This document shows positions 49,486 through 57,938 of a stretch of DNA of 64,000 nt, in pieces. Each line of letters starts with the position of its first letter. Position 1 is the first letter of the stretch. This DNA is from G965216905 sp965216905. Lineage in GTDB: Bacteria > Actinomycetota > Acidimicrobiia > Spongiisociales > ZC4RG35. The translations under genes and the position numbers were made by a program. The DNA is taken from NCBI GenBank assembly GCA_965216905.1, contig OZ244213.1, forward strand, positions 2,232,001 through 2,296,000, read 5' to 3'. Below the pieces are notes generated by a model. The model saw only the letters and a program-made list of their open reading frames with translations, was not told where the DNA came from and searched no databases.

Positions 49486-49965
49486 ATGGCATCAGCAGTA
49501 GAACGGGTCGTGGCGGCCGGAGCGGCGCTCGGAGTGGTGGTGGAGCCGCTCGAGTTCACACACCCCGTCCGGACCGCCGACGAGGCCGCCGCGGCCATCG
49601 GATGCGACGTCTCCGCCATCGTGAAGTCGCTCGTGTTCGAGGTCGACGGTGAGCCGGTCGTGGCCATGGTCCCCGGCGACATGCGATTGGACACGCATGC
49701 CCTCGCTGCCCTCGCCGGTGGAGAAGAGGTTCGCCGTGCACCGCTCGAGGTCGTTCGCCGCGCTACCGGCTACGTAGCCGGCGGCACGCCACCATTCGGT
49801 CATGTGGCACCGCTGCGTGTCTTCGCAGACCACCGACTTCGTCGGCATGGCTCGGTGTGGGCCGGTGCCGGCGACCCACACACGGTCTTTCGGATCTCGA
49901 TCCTCGACGTGGAGCGGGCCATCGATCCACATTGGGGCGACATCGCCGAGGGATCCGCCGAGTGA
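49486..49965 (+). CDS. YbaK/ProX-type aminoacyl-tRNA deacylase
   Basis: A 159-residue editing-domain protein. It has EFTHPVRTADEAAAAIGCD, the central IVKSLVFEVDGEPVVAMVPGD (the conserved Lys of the VKSL stretch is needed for catalysis) and GYVAGGTPPFGH near the C-terminus. Such free-standing domains hydrolyse mischarged tRNA, e.g. Cys-tRNA(Pro). The GTPPFGH loop points to the YbaK side; the exact tRNA is not certain. Single gene on a leaderless promoter, divergent from the suf operon. Confidence 0.88.
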   Translation: MASAVERVVAAGAALGVVVEPLEFTHPVRTADEAAAAIGCDVSAIVKSLVFEVDGEPVVAMVPGDMRLDTHALAALAGGEEVRRAPLEVVRRATGYVAGGTPPFGHVAPLRVFADHRLRRHGSVWAGAGDPHTVFRISILDVERAIDPHWGDIAEGSAE

Positions 49966-50011
49966 GTTCGTGTCTCGCAATCGGTTGGTCGGTACGCGAC
50001 ACTTGAGCGTC

Positions 50012-51286
50012 GTGGTTCGCCGTCTTGTCCTTCTCTCGATCATTGCGCTCGCCCCGATGGCCGCGCTCGCGCCGGCCGGAGCACGGACCGCCGACCTACC
50101 ACCGGGAGGGACCTTCTTCGACGACGATCGCGACATCCACGAGCCGAACATCGAAGCCATCGCAGCTGCCGGCATCACCCGCGGCTGTCACGACGAGATT
50201 GCGCTGTTCTGTCCGGACCGGCCGGTCACCAGGGGTGAGATGGCGGCGTTTCTCGTTCGGGCGTTGGGATTGGTCGGCGATGGAGAAGATCGATTCGTCG
50301 ACGACGAGGAATCGATCTTCGAACGGGACATCGACATCGTGGCGGCCAACGGTGTGACGCTCGGCTGCGATCCGCCGACCAACGAGCGGTACTGCCCGGA
50401 CCGTGCGGTGCGACGTGGCGAGATGGCGGCGTTCCTTTCCCGGGCTCTGGATCTCGCCGGCCAGTACCCGGATCCCGGCACCAGGTTCGAAGACCTCGAC
50501 GGGGTGATCTTCGAACTCGACATTCGGCGGCTGGCGGCGTCCGGAATCACCGTGGGCTGCAACCCGCCGGACAACACGCAGTTTTGCCCGTATCACGTGG
50601 TCACCCGAGCCCAGATGGCATCCTTTCTCGCCAGGGCGATCGGACTGGAGCCGATTCCTCCGCCGCCGCGCCCTGCCCCCGAGCGTTTTGTCCGCTTCAC
50701 CACCTATCACGACTGTTGCGAAGCACGGGTCACCAACATTCACGTCATGGCACGGGCCATGGATCGGGCGGTGGTCTACCCCGGCCAGCGATTCTCGATC
50801 AACGACTATCTGGGCCCTCGGACCAGGTCGAAGGGATACGTGCCGGCACCGATCCTGCTCAACGGTGAGGGGTACTGCTGCGACCACCCGCTCAACATCG
50901 GTGGTGGCACGAGTCAGTTCGGGACCACCTTCTACAACGCAGTGTTCCGCGGCGGACTGGACGTCGTCGCACACAAACCACACAGCCGCTACATCGCCCG
51001 ATACCCGCTGGGGATCGAGGCCACCCTCGGATACCCATCGCCCGACGTGGTGTTCGTCAACGACACCGAGCAACCGGTGACCATCCGGACGTCCTACACC
51101 TCCACCTCGATCACCGTTGCCCTCTACGGTGACACCGGTGGCCGTCGGGTGAGTTGGGACGTCGACAATCTCAGCGGTCACCGCATCACCTACAACAACG
51201 GCGGAACCGTCCGCATCCGCCGCTTCATCACCAACCCCGGCACCGACACCACCACCGAGACCTGGTACTGGACCTATTCCGACTGA
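50012..51286 (+). CDS. Exported protein with three SLH-like repeats and a VanW domain
   Basis: A 424-residue secreted protein. Signal peptide (VVRRLVLLSIIALAPMAALA, then PAGART), three SLH-like repeats (about 30-85, 87-145, 148-205) with the pattern DI..IAA.GIT.GC...FCPD..VTRGEMAAFL and conserved Cys pairs, a Pro-rich hinge (PIPPPPRPAPE) and a C-terminal VanW domain (VYPGQRFSINDYLGPRTRS, LNIGGGTSQFGTTFYNAVF, GLDVVAHKPHSRYI). VanW domains are of unknown activity, linked to the envelope. GTG at 50012 is taken as start, TTG at 50003 is an alternative. Its anchor is shared with the protein at 54637-56679. Confidence 0.88.
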   Translation: MVRRLVLLSIIALAPMAALAPAGARTADLPPGGTFFDDDRDIHEPNIEAIAAAGITRGCHDEIALFCPDRPVTRGEMAAFLVRALGLVGDGEDRFVDDEESIFERDIDIVAANGVTLGCDPPTNERYCPDRAVRRGEMAAFLSRALDLAGQYPDPGTRFEDLDGVIFELDIRRLAASGITVGCNPPDNTQFCPYHVVTRAQMASFLARAIGLEPIPPPPRPAPERFVRFTTYHDCCEARVTNIHVMARAMDRAVVYPGQRFSINDYLGPRTRSKGYVPAPILLNGEGYCCDHPLNIGGGTSQFGTTFYNAVFRGGLDVVAHKPHSRYIARYPLGIEATLGYPSPDVVFVNDTEQPVTIRTSYTSTSITVALYGDTGGRRVSWDVDNLSGHRITYNNGGTVRIRRFITNPGTDTTTETWYWTYSD

Positions 51287-51300
51287 TCGGCGTTTTTATC

Positions 51301-51333
51301 ACCTGGAAGGGCATCAAATAGGCCGTTCCAGGT
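51301..51333. terminator. Strong hairpin between convergent genes
   Basis: ACCTGGAA and TTCCAGGT arms (8 bp) continue, after one G-G mismatch, into GGC/GCC and a 9-base loop. It lies between the VanW gene stop (51286) and the metallo-hydrolase stop (51402). No U-tract on its 3' side in either direction; probable two-way terminator. The rest of 51287-51401 shows nothing else. Confidence 0.6.
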
Positions 51334-51401
51334 CGCGAGAACGGGGTGTGGGGGTACCAGCGGTCCTCCCAAGGTGACGACCGGGCAAGTGGTCACGACG
51401 C

Positions 51402-52007
51402 CTACCAGCCTCGAGCCCTCCACTCCGGGGCAGACGGCCGTTCTGCGCCGATGGTGGTCGAGGCACCGTGGCCGGGGTGCACCACGGTGGGGTCACCGAG
51501 CGGAAACAGGCGTCGCTCGATCGAATCCATGATGTCGCCGAAGCTCGAGTACGACCAACGGGTGGCGCCGGGGCCGCCGGGAAACAGGGTGTCCCCGGAG
51601 AAGACCACCGGCTCGATGGCGAAGGAGACCGAGCCGGGCGTGTGTCCCGGCGTATGGATGGCGTGGATGGCGAACTCGCCGACGGTGACGATGTCACCGT
51701 CCCGGATCGCCTCATCGGGGGCCCGTCCCGCGATGTCGACGTCGGCGAGATGCATGCGCCACGGAATGGAGAGTGCCGCGCGAACCTCGTCGAGCGCTCC
51801 GATGTGATCGTGGTGACCATGGGTCGTGAGGATGAGCTGTACCGACAGGTCCTCGCACGCCTCCAGGATGCGGCCGGCCTCGGCAGCGGCGTCGATGATC
51901 ACGGCCTGGCCGGTGGCGGTACAGGCCACGACGTAGGCGTTGTTGTCCATTGGTCCGACCGAGAGCTTGGCGATCCAAACACCGTCTCCGTCGTGAACCC
52001 AGGTCAC
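51402..52007 (-). CDS. Metallo-beta-lactamase-fold hydrolase (glyoxalase II-like)
   Basis: A 201-residue MBL-fold enzyme. Metal ligands: THGHHDHIG (about 62-70), HTPGHTPGSVSF, FSGDTLFPGGPG and VHPGHGASTTIG. The ending ERPSAPEWRARGW is typical of actinobacterial small glyoxalase II-like proteins. It hydrolyses thioesters or similar bonds, substrate unknown. GTG at 52007 overlaps the TetR stop, so the two are co-translated and the regulator may control this gene and the acyl-CoA dehydrogenase. Confidence 0.9.
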   Translation of the reverse strand: MTWVHDGDGVWIAKLSVGPMDNNAYVVACTATGQAVIIDAAAEAGRILEACEDLSVQLILTTHGHHDHIGALDEVRAALSIPWRMHLADVDIAGRAPDEAIRDGDIVTVGEFAIHAIHTPGHTPGSVSFAIEPVVFSGDTLFPGGPGATRWSYSSFGDIMDSIERRLFPLGDPTVVHPGHGASTTIGAERPSAPEWRARGW

Positions 52008-52576
52008 GATGTGTCGGCGGCCGATTGGATGACCGGCGCGAACGAGAGCAGGTGACGGGCATGCGACGGGAAGTCGAAGCCGGGATCGAGTAATGCCTGG
52101 ATCGCATATCCGTTGAGTGCGGCGACCAGCGCCTCGGCCGCCTCGCCGACCACTTCGGGGTCGAGGTCGGAGTCCGACAGCGCATCGGCGAAGCGAACGA
52201 CGCGGTCGTGATGATGTCGGGCGATCCGGTCGCGAATCCGAGGATCGGTGAGGCTCCCGGTCACCGCGATGGCCATGTACACCCGGGCGAGCGTCTCGTC
52301 GCTGATGACGAACCGAACGAAGGCGTCGACGAGATCCGCGGCCGTTTCGTCGCCGGTGCGGTCGGGATCGGGGTCGACGGCTCGGATGGCCTCACCCAGG
52401 ACTGCGAACACGACCTGCTCTTTCGAGTCGAAGAGGTTGTAGAAGCTGCCCGGCCGTACGTCGGCCCGATCGCAGATCGCCTTGACCGTGGCCCCGTCCA
52501 GCCCGCGCTCGGAGAGCAGTTCGCGGGTGGCGGTGAGAATCTTGCGCGACGTCTGGATACCGGCTCGGTTCCGCAT
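52004..52576 (-). CDS. TetR-family regulator
   Basis: A 190-residue TetR repressor. The N-terminal HTH is RKILTATRELLSERGLDGATVKAICDRADVRPGSFYNLFDSKEQVVFAVL (in parts), with an all-helical ligand domain after it. The ATG at 52576 follows TACGGT by six bases (leaderless); a longer upstream frame is not supported. It is divergent from a FadE5-like dehydrogenase gene across 115 bases that hold a large dyad, so it most likely senses an acyl-CoA or related ligand. First gene of an operon with the MBL-fold hydrolase. Confidence 0.92.
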   Translation of the reverse strand: MRNRAGIQTSRKILTATRELLSERGLDGATVKAICDRADVRPGSFYNLFDSKEQVVFAVLGEAIRAVDPDPDRTGDETAADLVDAFVRFVISDETLARVYMAIAVTGSLTDPRIRDRIARHHHDRVVRFADALSDSDLDPEVVGEAAEALVAALNGYAIQALLDPGFDFPSHARHLLSFAPVIQSAADTS

Positions 52577-52582
52577 CCGTCG

Positions 52583-52588
52583 ACCGTA
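52583..52588 (-). promoter_or_regulatory. -10 box of leaderless tetR-type gene
   Basis: TACGGT on the minus strand, six bases before the ATG at 52576. Confidence 0.5.
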
Positions 52589-52637
52589 GCGGCAATGCCC
52601 GGCGTCGGCCGAGAGACTCCGCGATCGTGGGGTTTTC

Positions 52638-52671
52638 TTGAGCAACAATTCAAATTAGAATGAGGACTCAA
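52638..52671. promoter_or_regulatory. Large dyad operator for the TetR regulator
   Basis: Two nested inverted repeats share one centre: outer TTGAG (52638-52642) and CTCAA (52667-52671), inner ATTC-A-AATT-A-GAAT (52648-52661). A -10-like TAGAAT (52656-52661) for the dehydrogenase gene lies inside, with TTTTCT 17 bases upstream. Binding here would block the dehydrogenase promoter. Confidence 0.7.
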
Positions 52672-52691
52672 AGAGCGACGAGGAGCCATCC

Positions 52692-54479
52692 GTGAGCCAT
52701 TACCGGTCCAACCTCCGAGATCTCGAGTTCAACCTGTTCGAGGTCCACAACACCGACGATCTGCTCGGTGGCCCGCACTGGCCGGATCTGGACCGCGATA
52801 CCGCCCGTCACATTTTGCGCGAGTTGGATCGCCTGGCCCGAGAGGAGTGGGCGGCATCGTTCGTGGACGCCGACCGCATCCCGCTCGAGCTCGTCGATGG
52901 CGAGATCGCGCTGCCCGCTTCGCTGAAGGACAGCCTGCGTGCCCTTCGGTCCGGTGGTTGGGATCGGCTCGGACTGCCTGCGGACATGGGAGGAATCGAA
53001 GTACCGCCCAGTCTGTATTGGGCCGGCCAGGAGATGCTGCTGGGCGGCAACGCAACCGCGGTCTTCTACGCGGGTGGTCCGCTGTTTGCGAGGGTCCTCT
53101 TCGAAGAGGGGACTCCTGACCAGCAGCAGCTGGCCACCCTGGCCATCGAGAAGGGTTGGGCTGGCACGATGGTGTTGACCGAGCCCGATGCCGGCTCCGA
53201 CGTCGGAGCCGGGACGACCAAGGCAACGCAGGTCGACGGTGACACGTATCACCTCACCGGCGTCAAACGATTCATCACGAGCGGCGAGCACGACGCGGCG
53301 GACAACATCCTCCACCTCGTGCTGGCTCGTCCGGATGGGGCGGGACCGGGAACCAAGGGCCTGTCGATGTTCGTGGTTCCCAAGTTCCTGGTGAACGATG
53401 ACGGCAGCCTGGGGTCGAGGAATGGGGTGTTCGCCACGAACGTCGAGAAGAAGATGGGACTCAAGGGTTCGACGACCTGCGAGCTGAGCTTCGGGCTGGA
53501 CCAGCCGGCGGTCGGGTACCTGGTCGGTGGAGTCCATGATGGGATCCGACAGATGTTCCGCGTCATCGAGCATGCCCGCATGACGATCGGCACCAAGTCG
53601 GCGGCCACGCTGTCAACCGGCTATTTGAACGCCCTCGAGTACGCCCGCGAGCGGGTGCAGGGCCCCGACCTGACGCGTGCCCGTGACAAGGACGCGCCTC
53701 GGGTTCGCATCATCGAGCATCCCAACGTTCGGCGCATGCTGATGCGCCAGAAGGCCTACGCCGAGGGCCTCCGAGCACTCTGGATGTACGCGGCTGCCTG
53801 CCAGGACCGTGCCATCGCCGAGCCGGATGCCGGGTGGGCCGAGCGGTCCGACTTCCTGCTGCCGCTGGTCAAGGGATACTCGAGCGAACGGGCTTACGAG
53901 CTGCTGGCGACCTCCTTGCAGGTGTTGGGAGGGTCGGGCTTCACCCAGGACTACCCGATCGAGCAGTACATCCGAGACGCCAAGATCGACACGGTCTACG
54001 AGGGGACGACCGGCATCCAGGCGTTGGACCTGTTCTTTCGAAAGATCGCGAGAGACCAGGGACAGACCATTGCGGCCCTGGCGGCCGAGATCGGAGAGTT
54101 CGTCAAGGCCACCGGCGACAACGACCCACTCGCCTCCGAGCGAGGGCTCCTCGGGACCATGGTCGACGAGTTCCAGGCTCATCTCGGAGTCATGGTTGGT
54201 CACCTCATGGACTCGATGTCCGACGCACCGGCCATCTACAAGGCGGCGTTGCACGCCAACGCGCTCCTGGAATCGGCGGCGGAGGTCGTGATCTCGTGGC
54301 AGCTGCTGCGGCACGGTGAGATCGCCTCCGAGCGGGCCGCCGAGGATCCGTTCTACGTGGGAAAGGTTGCTTCGGCGCGCTGGTTCGTGGCAGAGGTCGC
54401 ACCTCTGGTCAAGTCCCGCCGAGATGCCGCAGATCGCGAGGACGGTGGCTTGATGTCGCTGGACGAGGACGCCTTCTGA
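52692..54479 (+). CDS. Acyl-CoA dehydrogenase (FadE5-like)
   Basis: A 595-residue acyl-CoA dehydrogenase of the long FadE5/DmdC type. It opens MSHYRSNLRDLEFNLFEV, typical of FadE5. FAD and substrate segments: TMVLTEPDAGSDVGAG, KRFITSGEHD; catalytic Glu in DTVYEGTTGIQALDLFF; extra C-terminal helical domain of about 130 residues. The family oxidises a broad range of saturated acyl-CoAs; some relatives act on 3-methylmercaptopropionyl-CoA. GTG at 52692 has GAGGAG upstream. It is under the dyad operator and probably repressed by the adjacent TetR protein. Confidence 0.93.
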   Translation: MSHYRSNLRDLEFNLFEVHNTDDLLGGPHWPDLDRDTARHILRELDRLAREEWAASFVDADRIPLELVDGEIALPASLKDSLRALRSGGWDRLGLPADMGGIEVPPSLYWAGQEMLLGGNATAVFYAGGPLFARVLFEEGTPDQQQLATLAIEKGWAGTMVLTEPDAGSDVGAGTTKATQVDGDTYHLTGVKRFITSGEHDAADNILHLVLARPDGAGPGTKGLSMFVVPKFLVNDDGSLGSRNGVFATNVEKKMGLKGSTTCELSFGLDQPAVGYLVGGVHDGIRQMFRVIEHARMTIGTKSAATLSTGYLNALEYARERVQGPDLTRARDKDAPRVRIIEHPNVRRMLMRQKAYAEGLRALWMYAAACQDRAIAEPDAGWAERSDFLLPLVKGYSSERAYELLATSLQVLGGSGFTQDYPIEQYIRDAKIDTVYEGTTGIQALDLFFRKIARDQGQTIAALAAEIGEFVKATGDNDPLASERGLLGTMVDEFQAHLGVMVGHLMDSMSDAPAIYKAALHANALLESAAEVVISWQLLRHGEIASERAAEDPFYVGKVASARWFVAEVAPLVKSRRDAADREDGGLMSLDEDAF

Positions 54480-54539
54480 CGATCGGTTGTGGCGACCGTC
54501 CTCGTCATCCGGTGAGGGGATCGCTTCGATCGTTCCCTG

Positions 54540-54565
54540 GGTGAGCCAGTCGTTTCCGGCTCGCC
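54540..54565 (+). terminator. Terminator-like hairpin after acyl-CoA dehydrogenase gene
   Basis: GGTGAGCC-N10-GGCTCGCC, 8 bp with one G-U pair, 60 bases after the stop at 54479. No U-tract. Confidence 0.4.
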
Positions 54566-54566
54566 C

Positions 54567-54587
54567 CCGGAACCTTCCGGATAGCAT
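54567..54587 (+). promoter_or_regulatory. Promoter of the SLH/beta-helix gene
   Basis: Perfect inverted repeat CCGGAA-CC-TTCCGG (54567-54580) directly upstream of a TAGCAT -10 box (54582-54587), about 50 bases before the ATG at 54637. A regulator site is likely. Confidence 0.45.
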
Positions 54588-54636
54588 CGGACGTGAACCG
54601 GATGGAGCCGGGGGATCAAGAGTCGGGGTGAAAACC

Positions 54637-56679
54637 ATGCATCGGGCCGTCATGCACCGCGCCGTCATGTCCCGAGCGCTCGCGTTGCTCATCGCTTCCG
54701 TCCTTGCGGCGACGTTGCTCCCCGTGGGCGCCGCAGTTGCGGCCGGGATCAGCCCGTTCGATGACGTGTCGCCGAGCGACCCCTTTCTGGACCCGATCAC
54801 CTGGCTCGATGAGCAGGGGATCACCAAGGGCTGCAACCCGCCGGCGAACGATCGTTTCTGTCCTGATCGGGGCGTCACCAGGGGCCAGATGGCGGCGTTC
54901 TTGGCACGGGCGCTCGGTGTCCGCGGTCGGGACGGGACCTCGTTCTCCGACATCGGCGAGTCCGAGTTCAAGGCGGATATCGAGCGACTGGCGACCAAGG
55001 GGATCGTGCGCGGCTGCAATCCGCCCCGCAACACCCGGTTCTGCCCGGACGACCCCGTGACCAGGGGCCAGATGGCGGCCTTCCTCACTCGAGCGTTCGA
55101 TCTGGCCGAAGCTCGCTCGCACGGCTTCACCGACATCGACGAGAGTGTCTTCGAGGCGGACATCGCCGCGCTCGCGAAGTCGGGCATCACCAAAGGGTGC
55201 AACCCGCCAAAGAACGACCGGTTCTGTCCGCATGATGTCGTCACCCGTGAACAGATGGCCGCGTTCCTGTACCGAGCGTTTGGTTCACCGCCGGTGTCGA
55301 CGTCGTTCGGCGACGCCGGGCCGAGGGACTTCCCCCGGACGAAGCCGTCGTCATCCGACATCGTGGTGCGACCCGGTGATGACGTCGCCAAGGTGGTTCG
55401 CCAGGCGTCCGAAGGTGCGACGATTCGGTTCAAGGCGGGCGTCTACCCCATGGCTTCGATCGTGCCCCGGAACCGTCAGAAGCTGATCGCCGAACCGGGA
55501 GTGGTGCTCGAGGGCTCGCGCCAACTCACCAACTGGAGTCGAGATGGTGACGATTGGGTGGTCGGAGGTCAGACGCAGGGCTCTTCTGCGCCCTCACAAG
55601 GCGACAGTTGGGGACGGTGTGAGTCGGACTCGCCGGGTTGTGTCTACCCCGAAGGGCTGTTCATCGATGGCCGCCGCATCCGACGGGTGACGTCCCGGAG
55701 TGCCGTTCGATCCGGCACGTGGTACTTCGACTACGGCGGTGATCGCATCTTCATCGGCGACGATCCGGCCGGACGAAGCGTGGAGACGTCCGTGGTCAGC
55801 TGGGCGATTCACGGTCGCGCCGACGATGTGTACGTGGAGGGTTTCGAGATCGTTCGGTACGCCAACCCGGCCCGACAAGGTGTCATCAACCCACGAGAGG
55901 GCCGGGCGGGCTCGCCCGGACACGACTGGAAGGTCGTCGGGAACACCGTCCGGGACGGGCACGGTTGGGGGATCAAGGTGGAACATGGAATGGTCGCCAC
56001 CGACAACGTCCTCGAGGGAAATGGCCAGGGCGGCTTCGGAGGCGTGGCCGACAACCTGCGGATCGAACACAACGAGATCAGCGGGAGCTGCGTGGTCGGG
56101 ATCAAGTGTGTCGGTTGGGAGGGGGGCGGGATGAAGTTGAAGACGCACCACACCACCATTGCGGCCAACGTGGTCCACCGAAACCTCGGTCACGGCATTC
56201 ACACCGACATCGGTTCCGCCGACGTGCTGATCGCCGGGAATGTGGTTCACGCCAACGACGGGTTCGGCATCGATCAGGAGATCGGTGGCACTGCGGTGAT
56301 CCGTGACAACGTCGTCACGGACAACGGCTGGGAGGTCGAAGAACCCGGCATTCGCATTCTGAACTCCTCGAACGTCCTCGTCTCCGGGAACCGGGTGGTC
56401 GACAACTGGAAAGGGATCCTCATCCGTCAGGACTCACGCACCGATCGGGGGCGCGTCGACGACGTCACCGTGCGTGGCAACACGGTGATCCTGGCCCCTG
56501 GCACCCAGACGGGGATCGGCTCACTGGAGGCCTCGATCGGATCGGTGCGATTCGAAGGCAATCGCTACGTGGTGCCGGGTTCGATCTCACGGCCTTTCAC
56601 CTACGACGGCCAAGCGCTCAGCTGGGACTCATGGCGGCGACGCGGGTACGACCAGGACGGGAGTTTCGAGCGACGCTGA
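54637..56679 (+). CDS. Exported protein with three SLH-like repeats and a right-handed beta-helix
   Basis: A 680-residue secreted protein. Signal peptide (about 11-34, SRALALLIASVLAATLLPVG), three SLH-like repeats (about 38-95, 97-155, 157-213) with GCNPPxNxRFCP Cys pairs, then a pectate-lyase/PbH1-type beta-helix from about residue 245 (VRPGDDVAKVVRQASEGATIRFKAG in part; repeated IAANVVHRN, IAGNVVHAND, IRDNVVTDNG rungs). No active site can be named; it may bind or cut polysaccharide. The N-terminus has a duplicated MHRAV, so starts at 54637, 54652 or 54667 are possible. The anchor is shared with 50012-51286. Confidence 0.88.
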   Translation: MHRAVMHRAVMSRALALLIASVLAATLLPVGAAVAAGISPFDDVSPSDPFLDPITWLDEQGITKGCNPPANDRFCPDRGVTRGQMAAFLARALGVRGRDGTSFSDIGESEFKADIERLATKGIVRGCNPPRNTRFCPDDPVTRGQMAAFLTRAFDLAEARSHGFTDIDESVFEADIAALAKSGITKGCNPPKNDRFCPHDVVTREQMAAFLYRAFGSPPVSTSFGDAGPRDFPRTKPSSSDIVVRPGDDVAKVVRQASEGATIRFKAGVYPMASIVPRNRQKLIAEPGVVLEGSRQLTNWSRDGDDWVVGGQTQGSSAPSQGDSWGRCESDSPGCVYPEGLFIDGRRIRRVTSRSAVRSGTWYFDYGGDRIFIGDDPAGRSVETSVVSWAIHGRADDVYVEGFEIVRYANPARQGVINPREGRAGSPGHDWKVVGNTVRDGHGWGIKVEHGMVATDNVLEGNGQGGFGGVADNLRIEHNEISGSCVVGIKCVGWEGGGMKLKTHHTTIAANVVHRNLGHGIHTDIGSADVLIAGNVVHANDGFGIDQEIGGTAVIRDNVVTDNGWEVEEPGIRILNSSNVLVSGNRVVDNWKGILIRQDSRTDRGRVDDVTVRGNTVILAPGTQTGIGSLEASIGSVRFEGNRYVVPGSISRPFTYDGQALSWDSWRRRGYDQDGSFERR

Positions 56680-56736
56680 TCGCATCTCCGGCGCGTCGTC
56701 GTGCGTGTGGCGAACCCGGCGTTAGCCTTGTCCGTC

Positions 56737-57225
56737 GTGGTTCCGCTCATCGCGCTGCTCGTCGCCGTTCTGCTCGGAGTCATCGCCGCCCTGGTGTGGC
56801 AGGAAGCTCGGTCTCGTCGGCAGACGCCCGACCCCGCGTATGTCGTGGAAGACGCGATCGGGCACATTGCGGAAAGGCTCGAGCCCGAGTTCGGCCTCGA
56901 CAGGAGTGACATCCGACGAATCATCGAGTGGGAGGTCTTTCAGCTCCAAGGACTGGCCGAGCGCACGCCCGACCCGATCGACGTCGTGGCCGGTGGCACC
57001 CCGCAGACCGTGGCGTACATCGTCGATCGGATCGCCGACGAACACGGCGTCACCTACGCTCCGGAGCAGGTGCAAGGTGTCCTCGAACTGGAGGCGGACT
57101 ACCTTCACGCCATCGGTGTGATCGGCGATCCGGTGGAGACATCCGCGCCGCGGCTGGAGCCGGCGGATCGGCAAGAGCAGAACCGAGACGAAGGTACCGG
57201 TCACAGAGAAGGAGACCGTCGATGA
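56737..57225 (+). CDS. Hypothetical membrane-anchored protein
   Basis: A 162-residue protein with one N-terminal transmembrane helix (VVPLIALLVAVLLGVIAALVW) and a cytoplasmic or outer helical part (YVVEDAIGHIAERLEPEFGLDRSDIRRIIEWEV in part). The charged tail (RQEQNRDEGTGHREGDRR) suggests a disordered end. The GTG at 56737 is chosen because TAGCCT lies eight bases upstream; GTG at 56701 would add 12 residues. It overlaps the zinc-ribbon gene (ATGA) and forms a three-gene operon of unknown function with it. Confidence 0.72.
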   Translation: MVPLIALLVAVLLGVIAALVWQEARSRRQTPDPAYVVEDAIGHIAERLEPEFGLDRSDIRRIIEWEVFQLQGLAERTPDPIDVVAGGTPQTVAYIVDRIADEHGVTYAPEQVQGVLELEADYLHAIGVIGDPVETSAPRLEPADRQEQNRDEGTGHREGDRR

Positions 57226-57602
57226 TCGTCAGATGCGGCGTGTGCCGCACGCAGTTCGAGGTGCCGGGTCCCGGCCGGTATGCCTGCCCGGCGTGTGGTT
57301 CGGCCAATCAGGTCGGTGCGGCCGCCGGCCGGCCTGGTGAGTATGGACAGAACCCCTACCCGGGGGCCGGCGGGCCGGGCCAAGCACCGCCACCCTCCGC
57401 ACCGCCGCCGCCACCACCGCCGGACCCTCCGTCCCCGCGGATCCGGTGTCCCGAGTGTGAATTCTCGTTCATCGTCGGAGCGATCGACGTCGCCACCTGC
57501 CCCAACTGTGGGGCGGAGGTGAACACGGGTCGCCCCAGCCAGGCGGTGGGAGATGGATCGGGGGACCCCGAGTCGGTGCACCCCGACGAGGACGACGCCT
57601 GA
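57222..57602 (+). CDS. Double zinc-ribbon protein with proline-rich linker
   Basis: A 126-residue protein. The N-terminal ribbon is CGVC (5-8) and CPAC (22-25); a Gly/Pro linker with a long run of Pro (about 60-72) leads to a second ribbon, CPEC and CPNC. Such two-ribbon proteins bind zinc and often serve as adaptor parts; no enzyme domain is present. ATG at 57222 overlaps the upstream stop, and its TGA overlaps the next ATG, so the three are translated in a chain. Confidence 0.8.
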   Translation: MIVRCGVCRTQFEVPGPGRYACPACGSANQVGAAAGRPGEYGQNPYPGAGGPGQAPPPSAPPPPPPPDPPSPRIRCPECEFSFIVGAIDVATCPNCGAEVNTGRPSQAVGDGSGDPESVHPDEDDA

Positions 57603-57805
57603 TGGCTCGGATCCGCCACTACGAGGACCATCGCTACGTGGGAGCGCGGGACACCATGCGCGTGTACGACACCGACGACACCGATCAGGCCGAAGTCCTC
57701 GCTCGGCGGATCGAGGCCGACGGACTGTGGCAGCACAACCTGATCAGCACGTTCGCACCCGACACCCTGCCCGAAGCCCGCAATCGAGGGTTCCGACCCG
57801 TCTGA
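57602..57805 (+). CDS. Small hypothetical protein
   Basis: A 67-residue soluble protein, rich in Asp and Arg (MARIRHYEDHRYVGARDTM; DTDDTDQAEVLARRIEADGL). No family recognised, no signal or membrane segment. It overlaps the zinc-ribbon gene stop by one base (TGATG), which supports translation. Third gene of the operon. Confidence 0.65.
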   Translation: MARIRHYEDHRYVGARDTMRVYDTDDTDQAEVLARRIEADGLWQHNLISTFAPDTLPEARNRGFRPV

Positions 57806-57839
57806 GCGGCGGTGCCTGGAGACGACGCGCTCGGGGCAC

Positions 57840-57932
57840 TCAGGTGGCGGCGACCAGCAACCAGACGGCTCCGGCGGCCACGATCGTCAGGGCCGTCAGC
57901 ACGGAGGCGATGAGGAGATAGCGGGTCTGCAC
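57840..57932 (-). CDS. Candidate 30-residue membrane protein
   Basis: A small frame of 30 codons on the minus strand, too short for usual gene finders. It starts MQTRYLLIASVLTALTIVAA and ends VWLLVAAT, forming one full transmembrane helix with a short charged N-terminus. The GTG at 57932 is preceded by TACCAT with exactly six bases between, the leaderless layout seen elsewhere in the window. Nothing else occupies 57806-58093. Translation is not proven and function is unknown. Confidence 0.5.
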   Translation of the reverse strand: MQTRYLLIASVLTALTIVAAGAVWLLVAAT

Positions 57933-57938
57933 GACGGC

